Assembly: GCF_001605725.1 (NCBI RefSeq)
Contig: NZ_CP011530.1
Span: 3,162,001 to 3,226,000, forward strand
Length of the DNA stretch: 64,000 nucleotides
DNA from: Mycobacteroides immunogenum
GTDB taxonomy: Bacteria > Actinomycetota > Actinomycetes > Mycobacteriales > Mycobacteriaceae
Reading direction: 5' to 3'
The notes under the pieces were generated by a model. The model saw only the letters and a list, made by a program, of their open reading frames with translations. It did not search any database and was not told where the DNA came from. The position numbers and the translations under genes were made by a program. This document shows positions 19,773 through 28,760 of this stretch, in pieces; the first letter of the stretch is position 1; each line of letters begins with the position of its first letter.

Positions 19773-20945
19773 TTATGGCAACCAATTCGCCAAGACCGCG
19801 TCCATATCACCGTCACCGGGGCCAGACAGGTGCCGCGCCCCCGGAAACCGATGAGCCGGTTCGGTATACGTCCCCGCTTCGACAAGCCGAGCAATATTGG
19901 CTCGGTAGATCTCGTCGACCTCAGCATTGCGGCCAGGCTCACGGTCAAGCCACAGATTGGCGGGGTGGATCTCTCGGTCATACATGCGCCGGAACAGCTC
20001 TGTGCGAACGTCCTTGAGCCAGTTCGAATTCAGATTCATCATCCGGAACTGCCGCAATGCCTCGATGTCGACCGGAGCCGCCACGATCGCGTTCGCCCCG
20101 GAGACCGCGTGTCCGATGACATGACCGTAGTAATCGACAATGTGGCCGTTTCCACCCGCGATATCGACCGGGTGTTCGGCGGCAGGAGTGGAATACACCG
20201 GCCCTGCGTTCGGGCACACCATATACACACCGTTGAAATGCGCATGTGCCCTGTTCTGCAGTAGCCACGTGCCGCCCGGATCCGGACCGGACACGGTCAT
20301 CGGCACCGCCTCACTGGGCCGGTAGACCACTTCGGCCCCATTGAATGCCAAGGCCCGCACCGCTTCCGGATACTCCCCGTCACTGCAGCACAGCGTGCCG
20401 ATGGAACCGATATCCGGCGTGTGCAGTACCGGGTAAAAGGCATCGATCCCATCCCCGAACAACTCCACCCATCGGTCGTACACATCGTGCGGAGTGCAGG
20501 AGTGCTCGCGGCACCAGACGTGATTCTTGGCAGCCCGGTGCACGATCTCACCTTGCGGCGAGATCACCACCATCACATTGAAGTACCGGTCCTCGATGAC
20601 CTCGGGCCATCGAGCCTTGCACTGCACAATGATGTACGTCTCGTACATCCTGGCCAGCGCCGCGAGCCGATCAGTCTCCGGCCCCGGAATATCGATGAAC
20701 AGCTCTCGGGCACAACGGATATGCGGCAGATTGAAGACCTCGTCGGTGAACCCGGTGAGCGCCCCCTCGGCAAGCGCCACGATTTTCACCGGCAGATTGA
20801 TACCGACAATCGAAATAGCGGCATGGATGGCCTCCTCGATGTTGTCGAGATTGCGCGCGATGTGTTGGCGCGAGCCGATGCCATGGACGATGGTCGACAA
20901 CCCGACCGCCATATAAGGCGCCACCGGGGCGGCGGTATCGGTCAT
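19773..20945 (-). CDS. Nitrilase-superfamily carbon-nitrogen hydrolase
   Basis: 390 aa. Start ATG 20945 overlaps the stop of the M20 gene (ATGA). The Glu-Lys-Cys triad can be placed in ALAEGALTGF, HRAAKNHVW and LCCSDGEYPEAVRA. The Cys context (CSDGEYPE) resembles aliphatic amidases and formamidases more than true nitrilases, so an amide or N-carbamoyl substrate is likely. It is the third gene of a coupled operon with an amidohydrolase and an M20 deacylase, suggesting stepwise breakdown of an N-containing compound. Substrate unknown. Confidence 0.85.
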   Translation of the reverse strand: MTDTAAPVAPYMAVGLSTIVHGIGSRQHIARNLDNIEEAIHAAISIVGINLPVKIVALAEGALTGFTDEVFNLPHIRCARELFIDIPGPETDRLAALARMYETYIIVQCKARWPEVIEDRYFNVMVVISPQGEIVHRAAKNHVWCREHSCTPHDVYDRWVELFGDGIDAFYPVLHTPDIGSIGTLCCSDGEYPEAVRALAFNGAEVVYRPSEAVPMTVSGPDPGGTWLLQNRAHAHFNGVYMVCPNAGPVYSTPAAEHPVDIAGGNGHIVDYYGHVIGHAVSGANAIVAAPVDIEALRQFRMMNLNSNWLKDVRTELFRRMYDREIHPANLWLDREPGRNAEVDEIYRANIARLVEAGTYTEPAHRFPGARHLSGPGDGDMDAVLANWLP

Positions 20946-22264
20946 CGCACACCGCACCAGCGCATCGCCACCAAGGCGTACGCCTTGGTAGCGCAGATGA
21001 TTTCCTCGATCGCACACCGCTCGTCCACCGCATGAGCCATCGCCAAATTTCCCGGCCCCATGCCGACCGCCGGAATGCCCGCCGCGGTGAACCAGGGCAG
21101 GTCGGCCGCCGAGGGAAAGGGACGAACATCCGGCAGTCCGCTGAAGGCCGATCCGGTGGCGGCGTCCTGACGGGCGGAGATCACAGCCTGACACAGCGGG
21201 TGATCCTTGTCGGTTCGCCCACCCGGATAGTGCATGGGCCATTCGATGCGCGGAGGCTCGCGCCGCAACCAGGGATCGGCTTCGACAACTGCCGAAACCG
21301 TACGAACGATCTCGGCCTGAACACCGGCCACATCGTCCGCGGGTGGATAGAAGACCGCGTAATCGAGCACGGTCTCATCCGGAATGAACGCCACATTGCG
21401 TGCGCTGCGGGCACCGCCTTCGATCACGTCGAGGCCAATCGTGAACTGTCCACGCTCAAAAAGAGGATCGATACGTGTCTGCTCCCATTCAATCTCCAAC
21501 CGGCGCAACGCCTCGTGGATCGAGAGCGCGGCGTCGACGGCACTCACGGCGACGGGCTCGACGCCCGGGTTCGAGGCCGCCTGCGCACGCATCAGCGCAC
21601 GCGCCGACGCGTGCCCCGAGCGGCCGGTCACCGTGATACGCAGGACGAGCACACCGGGCGTGGCGGGCATGACCGACAACGGCAGACGCGAGCCGGTGGG
21701 CTCGGCGATGATCGCGCCGTCGGCGGTGTACCCACGTCCGAGCACCGCCGAGGTGCCCAGATGATGCTCAAGGTTCTCCTCGCCGACCACCCCCTGCAGC
21801 ATCAGGTCGCCGCGCAGCGTGACACCCGATTCGTGTAAGGCCCTGGCGGCAAAGGCCTGCGCCACCAGCCCGCTCTTCATATCGACCGACCCACGACCCC
21901 AAATATGTGTCTCGTCATGGAATCCCGAGAACGGGTCGTGGGTCCATGCTGCGCCGTCGTCGGCCGGCACAACGTCAACATGCCCGTTGAAGATCAGTGA
22001 CCGCCCTCCGCCGCTGCCACGCAGCACACCGACCACGTTGTCGCGCCCGGGAACCTCGCCGAACAGCTCGACCTCCGCCCCGCTCTGCCGATACACACCG
22101 GCCAACAGCTGGGCGACATCAGATTCCCCGCCCACCAGATCGTCGTAGTCCTGGCCGGCATAGGTCGGATTCACGCTCCGTAGCGCTATCGCCTCGGCGA
22201 GCGTGGCGACCAGCTCGTCACGCAAGCCGTCGACGCGGGCCAGCACCTGCGCCGCATCGCTCAT
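20942..22264 (-). CDS. M20-family metallopeptidase / deacylase (ArgE/DapE-like)
   Basis: 440 aa. M20 zinc hydrolases remove acyl, carbamoyl or aminoacyl groups. Metal-ligand regions are readable: FNGHVDVVPADD (His, Asp), GRGSVDMKSGL (Asp), VVGEENLEHH (paired Glu) and, near the end, AAGIPAVGMGPGNLAMAHAVDE with the last His. The dimerisation domain includes TGRSGHASARA. It overlaps both neighbours as ATGA, so the three hydrolase genes form one tight operon. The exact substrate cannot be read from sequence. Confidence 0.88.
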   Translation of the reverse strand: MSDAAQVLARVDGLRDELVATLAEAIALRSVNPTYAGQDYDDLVGGESDVAQLLAGVYRQSGAEVELFGEVPGRDNVVGVLRGSGGGRSLIFNGHVDVVPADDGAAWTHDPFSGFHDETHIWGRGSVDMKSGLVAQAFAARALHESGVTLRGDLMLQGVVGEENLEHHLGTSAVLGRGYTADGAIIAEPTGSRLPLSVMPATPGVLVLRITVTGRSGHASARALMRAQAASNPGVEPVAVSAVDAALSIHEALRRLEIEWEQTRIDPLFERGQFTIGLDVIEGGARSARNVAFIPDETVLDYAVFYPPADDVAGVQAEIVRTVSAVVEADPWLRREPPRIEWPMHYPGGRTDKDHPLCQAVISARQDAATGSAFSGLPDVRPFPSAADLPWFTAAGIPAVGMGPGNLAMAHAVDERCAIEEIICATKAYALVAMRWCGVR

Positions 22265-24006
22265 GCCAGTGCCGTTTCCGAATGCGCCGCGGCAGATGCC
22301 AATTCACCACTGTCGTAGACAGTTTCGCCACCGAGGTAGGTCCGCAGCACGTGAGTGGCACGCAGTTCATCGATGGGGCAGGTCAGCGGATTGCGGTCCG
22401 TGATGATCACGTCGGCGTACTTTCCTGGCGCCAACGCGCCGATTTCTGACCAGTCCAGCAATGTGGCGGCGTTCGACGTCCACATCTTCAGCGCATCCAT
22501 CCGGGAGATCTTCTGATCGGGTCCGTCATTGCGATGGTCACTGCCCGCGAATCGGTGCGTTTCCGCCAGCTCGATCTGCTCCCACGGATTCTTGGGGCCC
22601 CAGTCGGTGCCACCGGTCAGGAGTAGCCCGGTGTTCATCAGCCGCTGCAAGGGCTCCAAGTCCCGCCAGATGTGCTTACCGATGCGATCGCCATACATCG
22701 CTCCCTTACCCCACGTGAAGCCGGCGCAAGTGGTCACCTGGAACCCCAGCGCCGCGTATCGCTGCGCCTGCTTGGGAGTGATCGTGATGGCGTGCTGCAG
22801 AATCCAGCGCTGATCCCGGAAGTCATGTTCTTGCACAACGCGTTCGGCGATGTCGAGGAATTCGTCGTGTTCCCGAAGGGCCCCCACGCATATGTTCGCG
22901 CGGATCCCCTCTGTCGCGCAGTAGCGGACGAATGCCTCCTCCTTCTCCAGCGACAGGAAGCGCATGCCGGTGGCCGGCCGCCCGAAGGGGTCGGTGTAGG
23001 GCTCGTAGAGCGCGAAGTAACCGGAGAAACACGGGCCTCCGGGGCTGATCGTGAGCCCGTTGATGCGCAGCCTGTCGTCATCCAATTGCAGCGCCTGGCT
23101 CGCGAGCTTGCGTAGCCGCGCGGTGAAGTCTTCTTGTGACATCGGATCGAACGGATAGAAAATGGCAGACTCGACATCAAACGTCGCCATCACGCGCATG
23201 TTCAGTGCGTTGGCATTGCGCAGATGCCGGTACAGCTCGACGTGTTCGGGTTCCATGGCATGGCCCTCATACAAGCTGGTGATCCCTTGCACGGTAAAGC
23301 GACTCACCTCGGCAATGGTCCCCGCCGCGGCGTTCTCCAGGTTGAGACGCGGCAGCTTGGTGAGGATCTGCCCCCAGAAGGGATCGTAGGTGTAGTAGTT
23401 CGTGACGGGGCCACGCAGGATGCCGGTGAGGTCACCGTTCTCATTCCTGTCGATCTCCACATCGCATACCCGGCTGGGAATGAGCGCGGTCAGGCCCAAA
23501 GTACGCAGTCCGGCACTGTTGAAGGCCACCACATTGGGCATCCGGGGCGCCCATGCCTGAATCATCACCGGATGCTTGTCCGTCGCGGTGTCCAGCACCC
23601 AGCGGTCCGGCAGCCGCCGCTCAGCCAGATCGCGCTCGGAGCGCCTGATGAAGTAATGCGGCTCCCCCACCGGAGTGCACATGATCCACTCACCCTCTGG
23701 TGTCTCAGCCGCCTTCGCACGGATTCTGGCCACGATGTCCGCGTGATCCACGGCATCGGTCAGATCGACCAGTCCGCCTGCCAGCATTCCGAAATGCATG
23801 GCGTGCGGGTGCGTGTCGACCAAGCCGGGCATCACCGTGCCACCTCCGGCGTCGACGCGGTGCGCGTCGGGCCCTGCCACGTCCTCCATGTCACGCCGGT
23901 CTCCCACGGCGACAACGCGCCCGTCCGATAGAACCAGCGCTTCAGCCTCAGGCACAGCCGAATCGAAGGTGATCACCTGTCCGCCGGTGATGAGTGTTGT
24001 GGTCAT
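22261..24006 (-). CDS. YtcJ-like metal-dependent amidohydrolase
   Basis: 581 aa, starting MTTTLITGGQVITFDSA. The amidohydrolase metal site begins PGLVDTHPHAMHFG; later metal ligands are expected in VQEHDFRDQRWILQHA and the Asp in GTDWGPKNPWEQ. Large size and the ILQHA block match the YtcJ-like subgroup. It is the first gene of the operon leading to the M20 and nitrilase genes. The 34-bp palindrome at 24045-24078 lies directly upstream, between it and the divergent tetR. Confidence 0.88.
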   Translation of the reverse strand: MTTTLITGGQVITFDSAVPEAEALVLSDGRVVAVGDRRDMEDVAGPDAHRVDAGGGTVMPGLVDTHPHAMHFGMLAGGLVDLTDAVDHADIVARIRAKAAETPEGEWIMCTPVGEPHYFIRRSERDLAERRLPDRWVLDTATDKHPVMIQAWAPRMPNVVAFNSAGLRTLGLTALIPSRVCDVEIDRNENGDLTGILRGPVTNYYTYDPFWGQILTKLPRLNLENAAAGTIAEVSRFTVQGITSLYEGHAMEPEHVELYRHLRNANALNMRVMATFDVESAIFYPFDPMSQEDFTARLRKLASQALQLDDDRLRINGLTISPGGPCFSGYFALYEPYTDPFGRPATGMRFLSLEKEEAFVRYCATEGIRANICVGALREHDEFLDIAERVVQEHDFRDQRWILQHAITITPKQAQRYAALGFQVTTCAGFTWGKGAMYGDRIGKHIWRDLEPLQRLMNTGLLLTGGTDWGPKNPWEQIELAETHRFAGSDHRNDGPDQKISRMDALKMWTSNAATLLDWSEIGALAPGKYADVIITDRNPLTCPIDELRATHVLRTYLGGETVYDSGELASAAAHSETALA

Positions 24007-24044
24007 TGCGGCCTCCTTGCCGTTCGTCGACGAGAGCCACCGTA

Positions 24045-24078
24045 TCCCTAATTTTCTCCATTTGGAGAAAATTAGGGA
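24045..24078. promoter_or_regulatory. 34-bp perfect palindrome, candidate operator
   Basis: Arms 24045-24060 (TCCCTAATTTTCTCCA) and 24063-24078 are perfect reverse complements around a TT spacer. It lies 38 bases from the amidohydrolase start and 16 bases from the tetR start, an ideal place to control both directions. The AT-rich sequence stands out against the GC-rich surroundings. Likely bound by the divergently encoded TetR protein. Confidence 0.8.
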
Positions 24079-24094
24079 AATAAGCGTCAGTACG

Positions 24095-24697
24095 ATGAGC
24101 CGCATGACGCCACCGGTACGCGAGCCGCGCATGGCCCGGGGAGCCGCCCGCCGCGATGCACTGCTCGATGCCGCGCTTCGCCTGCTGGCGCGTGAGGGGG
24201 CACGTGCCGTGACGCATCGCGCCGTAGCCACCGAAGCGGGGACCACCCACGGAAATGCCCGGTATTACTTCGGCACCCTGGACCAGCTGCTCGATGAAGC
24301 GATGCGGCGCTTGGCCGCTCAGCAGATCGAGGAAGTACGCAAGCTGTTCACCGAGTTGCCCGACGCCAAGATTCCGGAGCGGATCGATCGCTTGGCGCGG
24401 TATGTCACTGAGTCGCTGGCCGTCGACCGGAACTCGGTCATCGCGCGGTACGAATTCTTCCTGGAAGTCGCGCGCCGCCCCAGCCTGCGGGCAAGCCTGG
24501 ACGAATGGGGCAACACCCAGCGCGCGGCCTTCGCCCAGGAACTGCGAGGGGCCGGCGTGGCGGACCCCGAGGCAGATGCCGCCGATCTGCTCACCACCGT
24601 GAACGGATTAGGGCTGGAACAGTTGGCGCTCCCCGTGGAGGATTTCGAGACGAAGCGCCTGCGCCCGGCGATCGCGCGCTTCTTTCCTCAGCACTGA
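24095..24697 (+). CDS. TetR-family regulator of the hydrolase operon
   Basis: 200 aa from ATG 24095 (a second ATG, 24104, is in frame). The helix-turn-helix covers RDALLDAALRLLAREGARAV to THRAVATEAGTTHGNARYYFG. The C-terminal domain includes ARYEFFLEVARRPSLRA and LEQLALP, as in TetR_C-type regulators. It is divergent from the three-gene hydrolase operon with a 34-bp palindrome in the gap, so it most likely represses that operon and itself. The inducer would be a substrate or product of those enzymes. Confidence 0.9.
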   Translation: MSRMTPPVREPRMARGAARRDALLDAALRLLAREGARAVTHRAVATEAGTTHGNARYYFGTLDQLLDEAMRRLAAQQIEEVRKLFTELPDAKIPERIDRLARYVTESLAVDRNSVIARYEFFLEVARRPSLRASLDEWGNTQRAAFAQELRGAGVADPEADAADLLTTVNGLGLEQLALPVEDFETKRLRPAIARFFPQH

Positions 24698-24743
24698 CCG
24701 CCAACCGGGAATGAAACCGCGCGGTACGGAGTAGAAATCCGAC

Positions 24744-25166
24744 ATGGAACTGAACGACGCCGCGCGCGCCCTGATCGGAGCGGGCGCCGACGCTACGCTC
24801 ATCACCATCAACCCCGACGGCAGCCCACAGGTATCCGTGGTGTGGGTCGCCCTGCAGTCCACACCCGACGGTGACGAGTTGGTGGCGGCCCATCTATCGG
24901 GTAACTACAAGAAGCTGCGCAACATCCGCCGCGATCCTCACGTCGCCCTGACTGTCCTTGCCCCCAGCCAGCCCGGGCAGCAGCGCGAGTATCTGGCCGT
25001 CACTGGCTCGGCACGAGTGGTTGAGGGCGGTGCACCTGAGTTACTCAAACAGCTGGCGACCGCGCTCCTGGGTTCCGACGAGCATTTCCCGCCACCCAAC
25101 GCGCCGGAGGGATTCCTCACCCGAATCCGAGTCGAGTCAGTGGGCGGGCATGGCCCCTGGGCTTGA
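24744..25166 (+). CDS. PPOX-class F420-dependent oxidoreductase (split-barrel flavin family)
   Basis: 140 aa. The sequence ATLITINPDGSPQVSVVWV, KKLRNIRRDPHVALTV and REYLAVTGSARVVEGG is the standard pattern of the pyridoxamine-phosphate-oxidase-like split barrel, in the small actinobacterial group that uses F420 or FMN. Substrates of this group are mostly unknown. It follows the tetR gene by 46 bases and nearly abuts the next hypothetical gene. Confidence 0.85.
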   Translation: MELNDAARALIGAGADATLITINPDGSPQVSVVWVALQSTPDGDELVAAHLSGNYKKLRNIRRDPHVALTVLAPSQPGQQREYLAVTGSARVVEGGAPELLKQLATALLGSDEHFPPPNAPEGFLTRIRVESVGGHGPWA

Positions 25167-25219
25167 CAGCGCCGATGTCGGGCTCGGTTGCCGAGCGCTG
25201 GGAAAGGCAAGGACACAAC

Positions 25220-26134
25220 GTGTTTGACCGTGTCTGGCGCCTGCTTCGATGGTTCTCACCGATTGCATACGCGGCCACCGGGGTCGCGGCGATCGCCGTC
25301 GTGGTGGTTCACTTCTGCAACATGACCCCGGAACAGACGCCGCCCGGATCGTGGCTTGGCCTGTCAGCACTTGTCGGATACGCCGTGTGGGCACAGTGGA
25401 CAGCCCGCAAGGAATATCGCGAGGCCAAACAGTGGCGACCCCGACCTCCACTCAACGAAGCGCGCGTCACTCGTGTCGAGTGGACTCCGACGCGGCGTCC
25501 ACTCACCGACCCGCTCCGCCAAGACCTGTTGCGGCACTTTGCCTTATTGGAGCTCGCAGGTGTCACGGAGCCCGGCGAGGTCACAGCCGATGAGATTATC
25601 GATGCTGCGGAGTTCGAACGCGACTACGACGCCATCGACATCTGCGCGGTTGCCGCCGTGCTGTGTAGCCTGCACCGGGAACGCGACGTTCCGCTGAAGC
25701 GGGTCACCGTGTTCCAGAGTCAAGTCGATATCTACGACGAGGACATTCTGGACATCGTGAAGGAATTCGCCCGGCTGTCCGAGCAGGGCGAGACACTGCG
25801 CGGACTGCGGTTGACGACCACGTCGGATTTTGCGGAACCGTCTTCCGAGGAATTGGCGTCCGGGACCGAACAGCCGAATGCCGTCGTCGAATTTACGCTC
25901 GGTACGCAGCAGCACTCTCTGCCGATCGTCATGTTCTACAAATACTTACCCCTGGGACTCTTCGAAGAACTGGCGGATATCTTTGCGCGTCCGGCAGAGC
26001 AACGGCGCTTCTTTCGCGCGTACTTCCTAGACATGACCACTATCATTCTCTTTGCCGCGCCCGCCAAGATCGCGGAGCTCAACGCCGCCACAGGCACGCA
26101 GGAATGGCCCGAACCGTGGCGACGAGAGTTCTGA
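25220..26134 (+). CDS. Hypothetical protein with N-terminal membrane helices
   Basis: 304 aa from GTG 25220, chosen because AAGGA lies about 6 bases upstream; in-frame starts at 25175 (ATG) and 25163 (TTG, overlapping the previous stop) are possible. The N-terminus has two hydrophobic segments (about residues 12-33 and 44-60). The rest is soluble, with ALLELAGVTEPGEVTADEII, ICAVAAVLCSLHRERDV and an acidic central stretch. I do not recognise a family. It is convergent with the LuxC-like gene, 6 bases apart. Confidence 0.7.
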   Translation: MFDRVWRLLRWFSPIAYAATGVAAIAVVVVHFCNMTPEQTPPGSWLGLSALVGYAVWAQWTARKEYREAKQWRPRPPLNEARVTRVEWTPTRRPLTDPLRQDLLRHFALLELAGVTEPGEVTADEIIDAAEFERDYDAIDICAVAAVLCSLHRERDVPLKRVTVFQSQVDIYDEDILDIVKEFARLSEQGETLRGLRLTTTSDFAEPSSEELASGTEQPNAVVEFTLGTQQHSLPIVMFYKYLPLGLFEELADIFARPAEQRRFFRAYFLDMTTIILFAAPAKIAELNAATGTQEWPEPWRREF

Positions 26135-26140
26135 AACAAG

Positions 26141-27505
26141 TCAGCCCCGGATGAAACCCTTGGTACGCATCAGGAAATCCGCGAGGAATCCGTCATGCGG
26201 GATCTCGGGGGACGCGTATGAGGTGGGGTACCTGCCGCTATAGACGTTGGACACCGTCGGCTCCTCGACAAGTGCGTCTATGAGTTCCCCGTCATCGGTG
26301 ATCGCATTGATCACCAGCGAACATCTCAGCGGGACAAGACCATCGGCGCGCGTCCACGGCGCGATCCACACGCATGGGAAGGCCAATTCGGTGTTGAGTT
26401 TGTCGACGTCGGGCCGGTCAAGCAGATGCACTGCCGGCCGCAGCGCGGCCGAGCCATCTCCGAGGTCGGCAACGATGTGATCGGCGCCCAAAAGCGCTGT
26501 GCAGCCCTGCGATTTCGCCGCCAGGTACTCGGCAACTCTTCTGGCCGTGTCGAGCGGCTGCACCGGCAGCACGGCGCGTTCATCGGCAATCGGCAGGGGC
26601 GCTATCGTCGCTAGCCTAGCCACGATGGCCTCTGCCAGCGGCCGGGGATCGCCCTCGTAGAGAACGGCTGTGGCGTTGGTGCACGCCATGCCGCCTTGTC
26701 CACTGATGGACTCGACGATCACATCAAGATAGTCGCGCCAATCCTTTTCTGCGGTAATCAGAATCTTGGTGCGGCCCGGCCCGTTCACCAGCACCGTGGC
26801 GTCGCCGGTGTACTTCTCGGCGACGTCCTGCCCGCCGTAGACGATGGCGAGGTCGGCCGCGGCGATGATTTCGGCCGCACCGGCATGGTCGGTGGGCAGA
26901 TATAGGGCATCTTCGGGCCGAAACCCCGCCTGCCGCAAAGCGGTGACGAGCCGATGTCCGGTGAAAGGCTCGCGCCGCGAGGGGCGGACGGCCACGCGAT
27001 ATCCCAGCGCCAGCGCCTGCACCCATCCGCCGTGCACACCCGGGCTGTTGCCCGACGCGTGCACGGCCAGCACCTCACCGCGCCGGGCCCAGAACGCGCT
27101 CCCCCGGCGTGTGCGCTCATCGCGCCAGTCGAATGTCGCCCCGACAGGTCTGGCGGGTGCGACCGCGTCGAACGCATGCCGAATGGCCTGCGCGACCTCG
27201 CAGGCGCTGGCCCGCGCAACAGCGATGGGCAGTCCCGATACCCGGCTGACCACCTCGACGTACTGATCAAAGCCGTGACCTGCTATCCCGGCGCCGACAA
27301 AGATCTCGGCCGCTTCGGCCAGCGCGGCCCGCCTGCGGACCGCCGGCAACGGCCGCACACTGCGCTGAGCGCGAATGCTGCGGCTGACAAACAGCGGCGG
27401 CGCGATACTCAGTTCAGCGACCGGTTTCCCCGCGATATCGGCGATCACTTCACGTGCGCGGGTGCGGTATTCGCCGTTGGGGCCAAGCACGTCCACTGCG
27501 ATCAC
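26141..27505 (-). CDS. LuxC/EhpG-like acyl reductase (aldehyde dehydrogenase superfamily)
   Basis: 454 aa, GTG start. Aldehyde-dehydrogenase-like fold: VLAVHASGNSPGVHGGW for the cofactor fold, ADLAIVYGGQDVAEKY, and the candidate catalytic Cys in GQGGMACTNATAV. The pattern resembles LuxC-type acyl-CoA/acyl-enzyme reductases and EhpG of phenazine tailoring, which reduce an activated carboxylic acid to the aldehyde. It begins 2 bases after the end of an adenylation-enzyme gene, so the two likely act on the same acid. Substrate unknown. Confidence 0.72.
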   Translation of the reverse strand: MIAVDVLGPNGEYRTRAREVIADIAGKPVAELSIAPPLFVSRSIRAQRSVRPLPAVRRRAALAEAAEIFVGAGIAGHGFDQYVEVVSRVSGLPIAVARASACEVAQAIRHAFDAVAPARPVGATFDWRDERTRRGSAFWARRGEVLAVHASGNSPGVHGGWVQALALGYRVAVRPSRREPFTGHRLVTALRQAGFRPEDALYLPTDHAGAAEIIAAADLAIVYGGQDVAEKYTGDATVLVNGPGRTKILITAEKDWRDYLDVIVESISGQGGMACTNATAVLYEGDPRPLAEAIVARLATIAPLPIADERAVLPVQPLDTARRVAEYLAAKSQGCTALLGADHIVADLGDGSAALRPAVHLLDRPDVDKLNTELAFPCVWIAPWTRADGLVPLRCSLVINAITDDGELIDALVEEPTVSNVYSGRYPTSYASPEIPHDGFLADFLMRTKGFIRG

Positions 27506-27507
27506 GA

Positions 27508-28599
27508 TCAGTAGACGCCTTCGATGACGGCTTCACCATCAAAGGTCGCGACCGGAGCCACTTCGCTGACCGAGTCGCCGATCTGCCCGTCAGGTCCCTG
27601 TCTGCGGATCGCGGTGTCGCGCTCGAGATTGTTCGGGATGAACATGCCCTTGCTGATGTGGTTCATCACCACCTGGCCGCGCTGACCATCGGACACCCGA
27701 TCCCCCGTGACGGGGTCGATCACCCAAAAAACGACATAGGGCGTGCGGGGGTCGAACACGTAGACGTCACTATCGACGCGGGTCTTGGCCTGGGACAAGA
27801 TCATTGTGCTGCCGAACGCCATCGCGATGGCCGTCGTCGGGAAGATCTCGCGGAGCAGATCGAGGGTATCGAGGTCCACGTGCGCACCGCTAAGCAGGAT
27901 GTAGCGGATCTTCTGGTTCACCAAGTCGGCCATGGTGTCATCGCGGGCTATCGCACCCAGCAGCGGCGGGCTGGTGTGCAGATTGGCCACGTTCTGCGTG
28001 TGCAGCACGAACCGAGCCTGCTCCAGTACGTGCTCCACGTATGCGGACACCTCGGCGGTGGCGCCCCGCGCGGCGATCTTCTTGACCCATCGCGGATCCA
28101 GGTCCACCGGATAGAACACCGAACCGAGCCGCTCGCTCACCGCGCGCGAGAAGTGTCCGACACCGTGTGGACCGCTCGGCATCAGGAACAGCAGACCCTG
28201 GCCGGCCACGAAGCCACCCATCGTGAAGTCCTCGATCTGCCACTGGGTGACCTGCTCAACCCAGTCGGGAAGCTGTGCCGTGCGTTTGGGCGCCCCCGTG
28301 GTGCCTCCGGATTCGAACACTTTGGGGACGGGCGCCGGCGATCCGTAGCCTCGCGGAACGAGATCCTCGACGGGCGTGTTCCGCAGCTCATTGACAAGGT
28401 TTGGGAACAACCGCAGGTCATCGAACCCGTTCACATCGGTCAACGGGTTGAAGCTCAGCGTGCGCGCGGTGCGCAGCCAGAACGGTGAGCCGGTGTCCTG
28501 TCCGAAGTGCCAGGCGATCGCGGCGCGTAGATAGGCCTCGGGATCGGCCACCGGCGCGGTTCGTGGCACATCCAGCAGCGAAAAATCGATATGGGCCAT
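27508..28599 (-). CDS. EhpF/LuxE-like adenylating enzyme (ANL superfamily)
   Basis: 363 aa from ATG 28599 (MAHIDFSLLDVPRTA). The ATP-binding loop FESGGTTGAPKRTAQ is clear, with a second block GQRGQVVMNHISKG and DTAIRRQGPDGQIGD. It is short for an ANL enzyme and lacks the large mobile C-terminal domain, as in EhpF (phenazine acid activation) and LuxE. It would form an acyl-adenylate to be reduced by the downstream LuxC-like enzyme. No phenazine core genes (phzABCDEFG) are in the window, so the acid is unlikely to be assigned from context. Confidence 0.72.
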   Translation of the reverse strand: MAHIDFSLLDVPRTAPVADPEAYLRAAIAWHFGQDTGSPFWLRTARTLSFNPLTDVNGFDDLRLFPNLVNELRNTPVEDLVPRGYGSPAPVPKVFESGGTTGAPKRTAQLPDWVEQVTQWQIEDFTMGGFVAGQGLLFLMPSGPHGVGHFSRAVSERLGSVFYPVDLDPRWVKKIAARGATAEVSAYVEHVLEQARFVLHTQNVANLHTSPPLLGAIARDDTMADLVNQKIRYILLSGAHVDLDTLDLLREIFPTTAIAMAFGSTMILSQAKTRVDSDVYVFDPRTPYVVFWVIDPVTGDRVSDGQRGQVVMNHISKGMFIPNNLERDTAIRRQGPDGQIGDSVSEVAPVATFDGEAVIEGVY

Positions 28600-28760
28600 A
28601 TCGCCATCCTGACGCAGTGATCGCGACGGCGTAGGTGACGAAAATGAACTCTTGGTAGCCCTGGCTGAATCGGAGACGATGGGGCCTCGACTGCCGATCG
28701 CCACGGCTAGTGTCACGAAAATACGGACATCGCGCTGGTTGCCAGGCAGGCTTTGCGCTT

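Noticed and set aside
26141..28599. A phenazine biosynthesis cluster
   Set aside because: Only the tailoring-like pair is present; none of the core phz genes occur in the window.
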